Source: a virus. Taken from it: a stretch of DNA of 38,172 bases. Numbering within the stretch: position 1 is the stretch's first letter; each line of letters starts with the position of its first letter. A program made the translations under genes and the position numbers. The stretch covers positions 1 through 38,172 of the IMG/VR virus record IMGVR_UViG_3300001918_000026; one strand, 5' to 3'. The notes below the pieces were generated by a model. That model was not told the origin of the DNA. It saw only the letters and a list, made by a program, of their open reading frames with translations, and did not search any database. Below, one piece after another: positions 29,716 through 37,642 of the stretch.

Positions 29716-32700
29716 CGGCAGGATCATCGACTGGGCGGCTCTCGAGCTGCGGTGCGCCTCGGACGCCAGTGTGTCCAGTTCGGGCGTCGGCTCGGCCACT
29801 TATGGCCATCAAGCGAGCGCGGCCACCAACTGGATCGTCAACGCGATCGACGTCGAGGACGGCATCCAGCTCACCAGCTCCTCGAGCTTTAACGGTACGA
29901 CAGGGTCCTGGCAGGTCACGTACAACGGGCCCGGCGCGCCGTTCGGCGGCTACATCGTCGGCGGCGCCGGCTACCTTCCGAGCGTGGAGATCGTGGCTCG
30001 CCTGGTCGGGGTGAAGCTCTACGCCAAGCTCACCGGCTCGCTCTGGCGCATGGTGTGGTCGGCGGTCGAGATCTACATCAACGGCGCCCTGGATATCGTC
30101 CTTCCCGGATCCGCGGTCGACATCACCAGCGACGGCGTCGGCCCGAACTACATCCCTCTTATCGGCATGCCCGTCCGGCTCACCGGCGGCGTTTCGGCTG
30201 GCCGGACCGGCGTGCCCGCCTGGACCTACGATCCGTGCAATCCGGCGGCGGGCGCCCCGATCGCGTGGTTGACCGAGACGACGGGCGGCGCGGAGGGCGG
30301 ATGGCGGTTCCAGGAGTACAGCGGTTCGTGGGTCGCATTGCCGGCGACGCCTTTCACGCTCGAGCCTCCAGCCGGTTCCGGGTGCCCGTTCGGGTTATCG
30401 CTTGGCGGCATCGTCGACGTGGAGACGACCTGGGACGCCCGGATCAACTGCCGGAGCAAGAGCCAGTACCTGTTCCAGTACGTCGAACGTGCCGGCTGCA
30501 GCGAGGAGGTCCTCGTCATCTGCGTTGCGGAGGAAGGCGGGGATCCGGGATTCGAGTACACGGTCACCGGCCCCTCGGAGTGCGTCGATCCCTGCACGGG
30601 GCTGATCGGGCCGTCGTACCAGGACGTCTACTCGACCGAGACTTGGAGCGAATCGCAAGGCGGCGCGGTACGGCTTGTGCCGAACCTCGAAAGGGCGATC
30701 CGGCGGTTGGGAGATTCCTACCGGGCGCTCTGGTATCGAGGCACCTTCCCCGAGACCAAGGCGCTCGCCTCGCGATCATGCACCGACGATGCGGTCACGG
30801 TGAACACCTCATCGAATCCGATCGTCCATCCGGCCACCTCGGAGTTCCTCGGGTGCGTGGGATCTGCCACCCATCCAATCGAGGATCCGCTCGGACTGGA
30901 TGCCTACTGCCCGACGAGCGCTTCGAAATCGCAGAGCTACAACAAGACGTTCGCGCTCTACGGGCCGATCGCGTGCCAATGCCCGCCTTCGTGGGTCGAA
31001 GCGCCGGACTGCCCTTCGGGAATCGTAGGCTATTCCTGCGCCACGATCTGCCCGGTCTACGATCCCATCAGCCAAAGCGAGTCGGTATCGCTGGCGTACC
31101 CCAGTTCGGTGGGCGCCGGCGGTGGCTATCAGAGCCATGCGAACCCCGAAGCCCGCTACCTTGCGACCTGGCCGAACCCGCACTGGCAGTTCTTCTTCTG
31201 GCGCGACGACTGGGACGTAGATGGCGGACCGGTGGCGTGGACCGACTATTGGGGCCCGATCCGGGAGCAATGGCTCTACGATGCCGCCCTCCCCGCACCT
31301 GAGCAACGCCGGACCCGTAACAGCCTCATCCTCTCGCCCGTAGAGACCGAGCAGGGGAATACGCCGTTCCTCGACACGTTCGCGGGCGGGCTTCGATGGC
31401 TGGGCGTCTCGCGCTGGATCACGCAAGAAGTGGCCATCCCCGCCGAGTGCCAGCTCTCGCTGGACCGGCCAGGCGAGTGGCAGGTCGAAGAGGACGCCGG
31501 CATCCCGCAGTGCGCGATCGCGTTCGGCGTGGGTGGCCTGACCCTTTCGGGATTCACGGGCGCGGACGCGACCATCGAGCTGCAGCTTGGAAGCTGGTCG
31601 ACGGCGCCTTTTATGCAACTCCACCTGGCGCGGAAGGTCCAGCTCGCGTGGAGTCTGACGAACGTCGCCTCCATCGAGGCGTATCTCGTTGGCATCGACG
31701 GCGAGGCGACGCTACTCGGCGAGGATCCCGGACTCTACGCCTTCCCCCAGGGCGAACAGTCGAAGTACGCCGGCTCGTGGGCGATCGATAACGGGGCGGG
31801 AGCGGTGCCCGACACCGGCTCCGACCTGCTTCCGGAGGGCATCAGCGCCGCGACCATGGCGGATCCGGAGCGGGCGTTCGCGTTCCAACTCGCGAGCGGC
31901 CGGGGCTACGCGACGCTCCGCCTGGTCGTGACCCCGGTAGATCCGGGCGATCCGGTCGAGATCGACTGGCCGCGCTTCGAGCTTGCCTCAGAGCATCCGC
32001 GCGCGTTCTGGGAGTCGGGAAAGTGCTGCAGCTTGATCTGGCCGAACGGGCCGGGCGTGCGCTGGGGCCAGTGGACGTTCTACGATCCCATCCTTGGCTT
32101 CCAAGACCCGCCGCTCGTGACCGCGCTCGGGGTCACCTCGACGATCATCGACTGGCTCTGCTTCCGCCGCCGCGTCATCGAAGGCGGCCCGATCGGAGCG
32201 GGGCTCGCCGGCGACGTTACGACCGAGCTGGGCCTGCTATACGATTCGTACGAAGGGCAATCCATCGGCGTGGTCGACAAGTTCGGAATGGGCGTTCCGC
32301 TCCCGAAAGCGTCCGGCAACACGGTCCGGGCCGCGCTCATCAACTCCTTCAGCGAGTTGCCACCGGTCGCGTGCTTCCCGTTCCGAGGCCGCAACATGGG
32401 ATCCTGGCAGCCGACCGAGGACCACGCCCAAGTGGTCTACGACATGGCCGAAGAGACCCGGCCGCTGGTATCGCCTGTCCCGGCCGCCGCGCACCTGGCC
32501 GACGATCTGGGCGCGGATGTGGGGACGGCCATGGCGATGCCGCCGGCGGGCTGGTTCGTCTGGCAGTACGCCCCGGCGCTGGATAACGACGAGACGGACT
32601 GGAAGATCCGGGTTGGGACGCTGGACATTGCCGAAGTGCGGCCGTTCCACGGGTTCTTCACCGCGTACAAGACGGTCGCGGAAGGCGTCGACGGCGGAAT

Positions 32701-33304
32701 CTGGATCGATCAGACCGCCGATGCCCGGTTCATGCAGGCCTCGATCGAGGGCGACGACGTCTGGTTCCGGCGCATCGATACCAGCGCCCCAGTCTCGGCA
32801 TGGACGACCGAGATCCAAGCGAGCGCATACGGCGATTGCCGCAACGTGTGCTTCTGCGTCGACCAACGAACGCAGCGGATCCACCTGGTCTTCGAGCGCG
32901 AGGTCTCCGCCGGCGCCTTCGAGGTGTGGCGGTGCTGGAGCGACGACGATGGCGCCACGTTCGGCGGGTTTAGCAAGATGGCAGACGGTAGGAATCCCAA
33001 GATCGCGCGCGGCGAGGGCGGCGCACTTCTCGTGCTCTGGTTCGTTCACGACGCCGGCGACAGCGGGCCGGGCAAGCTCCAGTTCCAGTACCAGGGCCCG
33101 GGCGATTCGGCGCTCTCCGCGGCGGCCGACGTTGAGGACGACACCGGAGCGATCCCCGTCCGCGATGAAGCTTCGTTCTCGAACCCCGAACAAATGGTCG
33201 ACGCGCAGGGCCGCTGGATGCTCTCGCTGGTGAAGGACGGCGAAAGCGCGATCTCCCACTGGATGTCCTTCGACGAACCGAACTTCAGCTTTACGCGGCT
33301 GTAG
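29705..33304 (+). CDS. Large tail fibre/receptor-interaction protein
   Basis: 1199 aa, the largest gene here. It is beta- and Trp-rich, with a Cys-rich stretch around 420-455 (CQCPPSWVEAPDCPSGIVGY then SCATICPVYDP). Near residue 1077 is an Asp-box-like SDDDGATFGG followed by repeated beta blades (IARGEGGALLVLWFVHDAGD), suggesting a C-terminal propeller. No enzymatic catalytic set is recognised. Its place after the tail-tip genes points to a central fibre or side structure that contacts the host. Confidence 0.65.
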   Translation: MPNNGRIIDWAALELRCASDASVSSSGVGSATYGHQASAATNWIVNAIDVEDGIQLTSSSSFNGTTGSWQVTYNGPGAPFGGYIVGGAGYLPSVEIVARLVGVKLYAKLTGSLWRMVWSAVEIYINGALDIVLPGSAVDITSDGVGPNYIPLIGMPVRLTGGVSAGRTGVPAWTYDPCNPAAGAPIAWLTETTGGAEGGWRFQEYSGSWVALPATPFTLEPPAGSGCPFGLSLGGIVDVETTWDARINCRSKSQYLFQYVERAGCSEEVLVICVAEEGGDPGFEYTVTGPSECVDPCTGLIGPSYQDVYSTETWSESQGGAVRLVPNLERAIRRLGDSYRALWYRGTFPETKALASRSCTDDAVTVNTSSNPIVHPATSEFLGCVGSATHPIEDPLGLDAYCPTSASKSQSYNKTFALYGPIACQCPPSWVEAPDCPSGIVGYSCATICPVYDPISQSESVSLAYPSSVGAGGGYQSHANPEARYLATWPNPHWQFFFWRDDWDVDGGPVAWTDYWGPIREQWLYDAALPAPEQRRTRNSLILSPVETEQGNTPFLDTFAGGLRWLGVSRWITQEVAIPAECQLSLDRPGEWQVEEDAGIPQCAIAFGVGGLTLSGFTGADATIELQLGSWSTAPFMQLHLARKVQLAWSLTNVASIEAYLVGIDGEATLLGEDPGLYAFPQGEQSKYAGSWAIDNGAGAVPDTGSDLLPEGISAATMADPERAFAFQLASGRGYATLRLVVTPVDPGDPVEIDWPRFELASEHPRAFWESGKCCSLIWPNGPGVRWGQWTFYDPILGFQDPPLVTALGVTSTIIDWLCFRRRVIEGGPIGAGLAGDVTTELGLLYDSYEGQSIGVVDKFGMGVPLPKASGNTVRAALINSFSELPPVACFPFRGRNMGSWQPTEDHAQVVYDMAEETRPLVSPVPAAAHLADDLGADVGTAMAMPPAGWFVWQYAPALDNDETDWKIRVGTLDIAEVRPFHGFFTAYKTVAEGVDGGIWIDQTADARFMQASIEGDDVWFRRIDTSAPVSAWTTEIQASAYGDCRNVCFCVDQRTQRIHLVFEREVSAGAFEVWRCWSDDDGATFGGFSKMADGRNPKIARGEGGALLVLWFVHDAGDSGPGKLQFQYQGPGDSALSAAADVEDDTGAIPVRDEASFSNPEQMVDAQGRWMLSLVKDGESAISHWMSFDEPNFSFTRL

Positions 33305-33316
33305 GCAACCACTCCC

Positions 33317-34216
33317 ATGGCAATCACCCTCCTGGCTTCCCAAGTGCCGGTACCCGCCAGCGCGCCCGCGCCTGCGGATATCGCCGGCTGCACTTCGTCC
33401 ACCACGACCGCGCCCATCTCGGGCGAGGTCACGGCCTTCGGTAGCGGCGTCCTGTCGGCCGAGTCGCTCAACGAGCTCCTCGCCGTCGACTCCGTGAACG
33501 CGCTTGGCGGCGGCAACGGCTTTGGGATCCTCCAAGGACTCGGGATCTCGGCCGGAACCGGGCTGACGGCCAACGTCGCGGCGGGAACGGCCCTTCTCGC
33601 TTGGCCGGTCCAGCGCCAGGCGGGCAGCTACGTCCTTCCGGACGACCAAGCGCTCGTTTTCCTGTGGCTCAAGGGCGACGGCACCCTCACCCACACCTTG
33701 ACCACCACGCCGCCCTCCGGCAACGCGCTGCACATCGGCACGTTCACCACCGTGGCCGGCGCGATCACGCTGGTCGACGCTTCCGGCGTGGTGTTCGTCC
33801 GGGACGGGATCCGGTGGCGCCAGACTTACGACCTCGGCCAGCCCACCGATACGCCGGGCGCGGGCACGGCCTTCCTGACCCGAACGCGGACCGGACTCTG
33901 GCTCTGGGACGGATCCGCCTACGTGCAGATCGGACCGAGCGGCCGATCGGATATCGCCATGTCCGATGTCGGCGACACGACCGCCACCGATAGCCAGGCG
34001 GCACGGCGAACGCTCCGGCTTACCGGCACGCTGACCGCACCCCGCAACCTGGTCCTTCCCGCTTTCGACGGCTCCGAATGGGCCGTCGTGAACACGACTG
34101 CCGAGACGGTGACGGTGAAGACCGCTGCCGGCGCCGGAGTCGCGATCGCAACCCTCAAGACCGCCATCGTCAGAGGCGATGGCACCGACATCGTCCGGGT
34201 CACCGCGGACGCCTAA
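33317..34216 (+). CDS. Fibre protein
   Basis: 299 aa, Thr/Ala/Gly-rich. The N-terminal TTTAPISGEVTAFGSGVLSA region and beta-rich middle (GISAGTGLTANVAAGTALLA) are followed by a C-terminal domain with DGSEWAVVNTTAETVTVKTA, as in many short fibre tips. Located between the large fibre and the beta-helix spike. Confidence 0.62.
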   Translation: MAITLLASQVPVPASAPAPADIAGCTSSTTTAPISGEVTAFGSGVLSAESLNELLAVDSVNALGGGNGFGILQGLGISAGTGLTANVAAGTALLAWPVQRQAGSYVLPDDQALVFLWLKGDGTLTHTLTTTPPSGNALHIGTFTTVAGAITLVDASGVVFVRDGIRWRQTYDLGQPTDTPGAGTAFLTRTRTGLWLWDGSAYVQIGPSGRSDIAMSDVGDTTATDSQAARRTLRLTGTLTAPRNLVLPAFDGSEWAVVNTTAETVTVKTAAGAGVAIATLKTAIVRGDGTDIVRVTADA

Positions 34217-34228
34217 GGAGCACACACC

Positions 34229-35680
34229 ATGCCTGGAACCAACGAATCGACCACCTATGGCGCGGGGAGCAATGCCGCCCGGCCCGGCGATGCCACCTTC
34301 GTCAAGCCCTCAGCGCTGCCGACCTTCCGCAAGCTCACTTTGCCAAGCAGCTTCTCGATGCCGACGCTCATGCCGGCGTTCAACGTCTACGAGTCGGACC
34401 AAGGGTATGCGATCGATCTGGACTTCGACGCCCTCAAGCCGACCGGATACGCGACGATCTACGTGGATCCGATCGCCGGCAATGATGCAAACCCCGGCAC
34501 CAACCCCGCCTTGCCCAAGCGCACGCTCTACGACGCTGCGGGCGTGGCCGGCAACAAGCGAATCGTCGCTCGGCCGGGCCTGTATCCATACAAGCGGCTC
34601 AGCGACGCGGGCGTCTACGCCTCCAAGCCGATCTACTCGCTCGGTAACCGCAACATCGCCACTAACTGCATCCTCGAGGTGTGGGGTGGAGTCGGCCATG
34701 TCGTCAGCTCGATGCACATTGAGGGCGTGGCTTGGACGTTCTCGCCGGCAAACGGATGGTGGACCGCTACTTTCGATGATGAGGTGGGAAGCGTCGCCGA
34801 CGCCAAGGTTCTGGACTCCGAAGGCCTCTACACGCCGTACGAGGTCGTGGCCAGTCAGGCGGCCGTCACGGCGCCCGGGATGTACCACTTCGGAGGCGGC
34901 GTTCTCACGGTCCGGACACTCGATGGTCGTACTCCGGATAACGATTTGCGGTGCTATCTGAACACCCGCAATCTTCGGTTCGTCACCGACAATCTGATCC
35001 TGTGGACGGATGGCTGGGCATTCGAGGGCGGGGCGCCGCCAATGCACCTATCTCAGGCCGCAGCCGGCCAGCCGTCGCCACAACGGTGCTACGTACGCAA
35101 CGGGTGGGCGCGCTACTCCACCGTGCTGACGAGCGGTACCGGGTTCGCAGCGACCGACACGTTGCGCAGCCGCGGCGATGCGCTGACCGTCTGCGTCAAC
35201 TTCCAGTGCGACCACGGATTCACCGATGGATTCGACCACGACGATGCCGCAACGGGCGTGGGCCGCACCTTCCTTGAGATCGCCTGCAGCGCGTACCGAA
35301 ACGGCCGATCAACGGCCGACGATAACAACCAGGGATTCACCAGCCACGCCACCTCAAAGGGAATCCGGATCGGGTGCCTCTCGAGGGATTCAAAGGGCCC
35401 GAACTTCCACGACGTCACCGGATCCCAGGTGCTATTGATCGGTTGCACCGGCTACAAGTCGCGCGCAGCAGGCACGAAGAACGCGGACTTCGCGGTTGGC
35501 GTCGACGGCGCCGACGCCTCTCAGGTGTGGCTTCTGGACTGCGCATCGGCCGAAGGCGAGGCCCCCAGCGCGTACGCGGCCTACGCCTTCACGAGCGCTT
35601 CGGGCCGCCTCTACGAACGGAACTTCAACCGTGGCCGAAAGCCCGATACCCTTTCCGGTGTGGTGGGAGGCTATCTATGA
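34229..35680 (+). CDS. Right-handed beta-helix tail spike
   Basis: 483 aa, ATG preceded by AAGGAG. After a short attachment segment, YATIYVDPIAGNDANPGTNP begins a pectate-lyase-like beta-helix with repeats such as GDALTVCVNFQCDHGFTDGF, SKGIRIGCLSRDSKGPNFHD and GSQVLLIGCTGYKS. Such spikes often bind or depolymerise surface polysaccharide; candidate acidic residues (HDD) are seen but activity is unproven. Its stop overlaps the methylase start as ATGA. Confidence 0.72.
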   Translation: MPGTNESTTYGAGSNAARPGDATFVKPSALPTFRKLTLPSSFSMPTLMPAFNVYESDQGYAIDLDFDALKPTGYATIYVDPIAGNDANPGTNPALPKRTLYDAAGVAGNKRIVARPGLYPYKRLSDAGVYASKPIYSLGNRNIATNCILEVWGGVGHVVSSMHIEGVAWTFSPANGWWTATFDDEVGSVADAKVLDSEGLYTPYEVVASQAAVTAPGMYHFGGGVLTVRTLDGRTPDNDLRCYLNTRNLRFVTDNLILWTDGWAFEGGAPPMHLSQAAAGQPSPQRCYVRNGWARYSTVLTSGTGFAATDTLRSRGDALTVCVNFQCDHGFTDGFDHDDAATGVGRTFLEIACSAYRNGRSTADDNNQGFTSHATSKGIRIGCLSRDSKGPNFHDVTGSQVLLIGCTGYKSRAAGTKNADFAVGVDGADASQVWLLDCASAEGEAPSAYAAYAFTSASGRLYERNFNRGRKPDTLSGVVGGYL

Positions 35681-36672
35681 CGATGCTCCTGAGCGAGCCG
35701 TCTCGAGCCCATCGGCCATTGAAAGCCCCATTCAAATGGTTCGGCGGCAAATCTCGGGTTGCACGTGACGTGTGGCTCCGCTTCCGCGATGTGCCCAATT
35801 ATGTGGAGCCGTTCTTCGGTTCCGGCGCGGTTCTGCTCGGGCGAGAATGTCCAGGCAAGACGGAAACGGTCAACGACATGGACGGCTTCGTTTGCAACGC
35901 ATGGCGGTCCATACGGGACTACCCAGTCGAAACGGCCACTCACTCCACCAATCCCGTCAACGAATGCGACAAACACGCCCGCATCGCCGCGATCGTCGCC
36001 CAGCGGGATGACCTGGTAGCCCGGTTGCAGGGCGATCCCGAATACTCCGATCCGAAGATCGCCGGCTGGTGGCTCTGGGGCCTGGCAACCTGGATCGGCG
36101 GCGGCTACTGCGGCGAGGGCGGCGCCTGGTCGGTGCTGGATGGTCGACTGGTGCGGCAAAAGAGCCCGCAAGGGATCTCTCGGCAGATCCCGCAGATCAG
36201 TGGAGGCCGCTCTGGGGTGAACACCAAGCTCCTTGGAAACTGCGGCCGAAACCCGTTCGCCCCTACCGAGGAACTCATTGAATGGTTCGACACTTTGGCG
36301 ATGCGACTTCGAGGCGTACGGATCTGCTGCGGCGACTGGACGCGGGTGGTGAAGCCTACGGCCACGACCCAGAATGGGCTAACCGCGGTATTTCTGGATC
36401 CACCATATGATGAGGACGAACGCGATCCAACCGTCTATGCCTGCGAGACCCGGGGCGTTGCGGCGAAGGTGCGCCAGTGGTGCATCGAAAACGGCTCCAA
36501 TCCCTTACTCCGGATTGCCCTTTGCGGCTATGCCGGTGAGGGCCATGAGGTCCTTGAGGGACTCGGCTGGTCGGTGCATGCTTGGAGCGCCACCGGCGGG
36601 TATTCGAACCGCACGGGCAGCCAGAACCGGCACCGTGAGCGCATCTGGTTCTCGCCGGCATGCCACTGCTGA
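35677..36672 (+). CDS. DNA adenine methylase (D12 class)
   Basis: 331 aa, ATG in an ATGA overlap with GGGAGG upstream. Motifs are FKWFGGKSR (19-27), the SAM-binding VEPFFGSGAVLL (43-54), and the catalytic DPPY (241-244, VFLDPPYDED). It should methylate N6 of adenine in a short site, protecting phage DNA from restriction or altering expression. No cognate restriction enzyme is adjacent. As the last gene of the tail operon it is an orphan methylase, expressed late. Confidence 0.87.
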   Translation: MTMLLSEPSRAHRPLKAPFKWFGGKSRVARDVWLRFRDVPNYVEPFFGSGAVLLGRECPGKTETVNDMDGFVCNAWRSIRDYPVETATHSTNPVNECDKHARIAAIVAQRDDLVARLQGDPEYSDPKIAGWWLWGLATWIGGGYCGEGGAWSVLDGRLVRQKSPQGISRQIPQISGGRSGVNTKLLGNCGRNPFAPTEELIEWFDTLAMRLRGVRICCGDWTRVVKPTATTQNGLTAVFLDPPYDEDERDPTVYACETRGVAAKVRQWCIENGSNPLLRIALCGYAGEGHEVLEGLGWSVHAWSATGGYSNRTGSQNRHRERIWFSPACHC

Positions 36673-36699
36673 TTGTTAGAATCCGCCCAATTGAAGACG

Positions 36700-36728
36700 T
36701 GCCCCCTCGAACGAGGAGGCAAATTTTT
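36700..36728 (+). terminator. Rho-independent terminator after the methylase
   Basis: Stem TGCCCCCTC/GAGGAGGCA with one C-A mismatch and a GAAC loop (36700-36721), followed by TTTTT. It ends the late transcript and separates it from the RHS cassette promoter 4 nt later. Confidence 0.78.
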
Positions 36729-36731
36729 CTG

Positions 36732-36760
36732 TTGGCATTCCCCAAAAGTCGTTGTAATAT
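36732..36760 (+). promoter_or_regulatory. Leaderless promoter of RHS cassette 2
   Basis: -35 TTGGCA (36732-36737), 17-nt spacer, -10 TAATAT (36755-36760), then 9 nt to the ATG at 36770. No ribosome site. It matches the layout in front of cassette 1. Confidence 0.72.
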
Positions 36761-36881
36761 GACTTTGCGATGCCAATGTCGGTGACGTACGCGACGGTGA
36801 ACGGGGTCCTGGTGGAAGAGCACCGGGGCGGAGATGTCACTACGTATGTGTCCGACACTCTTGGAAGCGTCGTGAAAACGG
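36732..36881 (+). repeat. Shared RHS cassette head, copy 2
   Basis: Second copy of the promoter-plus-core head found at 10593-10743: 108 of the first 112 coding bases are identical. Beyond about 36881 identity drops and the C-terminal domains are unrelated. Confidence 0.85.
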
Positions 36882-37642
36882 TTGATGGGTCTGGTGCAGT
36901 TACATCCGAGACAACTTACTGGCCGTACGGTGAAATCAGGACGTTCATAGGAAGTAACCCCAGCCCGTGGAGGTTCTGCGGGACGCTTGGATACCTCCGG
37001 GACACGATTACTAGGCTCTATATTCAGGAAAGGACGTTGAGAGTGGATCTGTCCCGGTGGCTCACAGTTGATTTATGGTGGCCAGAAGAGTTTGCTTACC
37101 AATATGCTTACAGCGATCCTTGCGTCTATTTCGACACGAATGGCAGTCGCCCGAAACGTCAAGAAGGGCCCAAGTGGGATCCTGGCTATTGGAATCAACC
37201 TGGTGTAATCGACAATAATAATTGCTACTCATATGCTTGCGATTGGCCTTGGGGAATCCCGGCACCAGGTGGTAAGCCGCAACCAGGCGATAAATCGGGT
37301 GGAGCTTATGACAACTTTCCAGGCGGGAATCCATCCTGCAATAATATTATTGCAAACGCAAAACAGGATGGACTCATCTTTGATATTCCGAAGGGTGGTT
37401 GCAAGTCACCAAGCCATAAAGTGTGCCTGTATGTGACGACTCCAGGAGACCGTTATCATCCCGATTACCATTGGTATCGTCAAGACGACGACGGATATTG
37501 GAGTAACAAGCCTGGCAATACCGAAGCCACCAGATGCTATCCGGGAACTAACATTCCCATCACTAACCCAGATGATGATGCTAACCGCAGGGGATATCCT
37601 AAGAAATGCGGCTGTTTCTGCTCGAAGGGGAAGAAGCGATGA
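36770..37642 (+). CDS. RHS-core protein with Cys/His C-terminal putative toxin domain
   Basis: 290 aa. Residues 1-125 are a short RHS core closely matching cassette 1 at the start (TYVSDTLGSVVKTV, TTYWPYGEIRTFIG, FDTNG). Residues about 147-290 form a different domain: DNNNCYSYACDWP (Cys152), a central CKSPSHKVCLYVT, YHPDYHWYRQDDDGYW (His234), and a Cys-rich Gly/Lys tail. The Cys152/His234 pair resembles papain-like/NlpC-type amidase or peptidase arrangements, so a cell-wall or protein-cleaving toxin is likely but unproven. It ends in an ATGA overlap with a lipoprotein gene. It lacks a large RHS shell or secretion signal. Confidence 0.75.
   Translation: MPMSVTYATVNGVLVEEHRGGDVTTYVSDTLGSVVKTVDGSGAVTSETTYWPYGEIRTFIGSNPSPWRFCGTLGYLRDTITRLYIQERTLRVDLSRWLTVDLWWPEEFAYQYAYSDPCVYFDTNGSRPKRQEGPKWDPGYWNQPGVIDNNNCYSYACDWPWGIPAPGGKPQPGDKSGGAYDNFPGGNPSCNNIIANAKQDGLIFDIPKGGCKSPSHKVCLYVTTPGDRYHPDYHWYRQDDDGYWSNKPGNTEATRCYPGTNIPITNPDDDANRRGYPKKCGCFCSKGKKR

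Noticed and set aside
32237-34225. 662-codon minus-strand frame opposite the fibre genes
   Set aside because: Same shadow effect: biased composition, no motif, and opposite real fibre genes.
10593-36881. RHS copies as ends of a transposable element
   Set aside because: The two heads are direct repeats 26 kb apart with core phage genes between them, and there is no transposase or terminal inverted repeat. They are better explained as paired cassettes.
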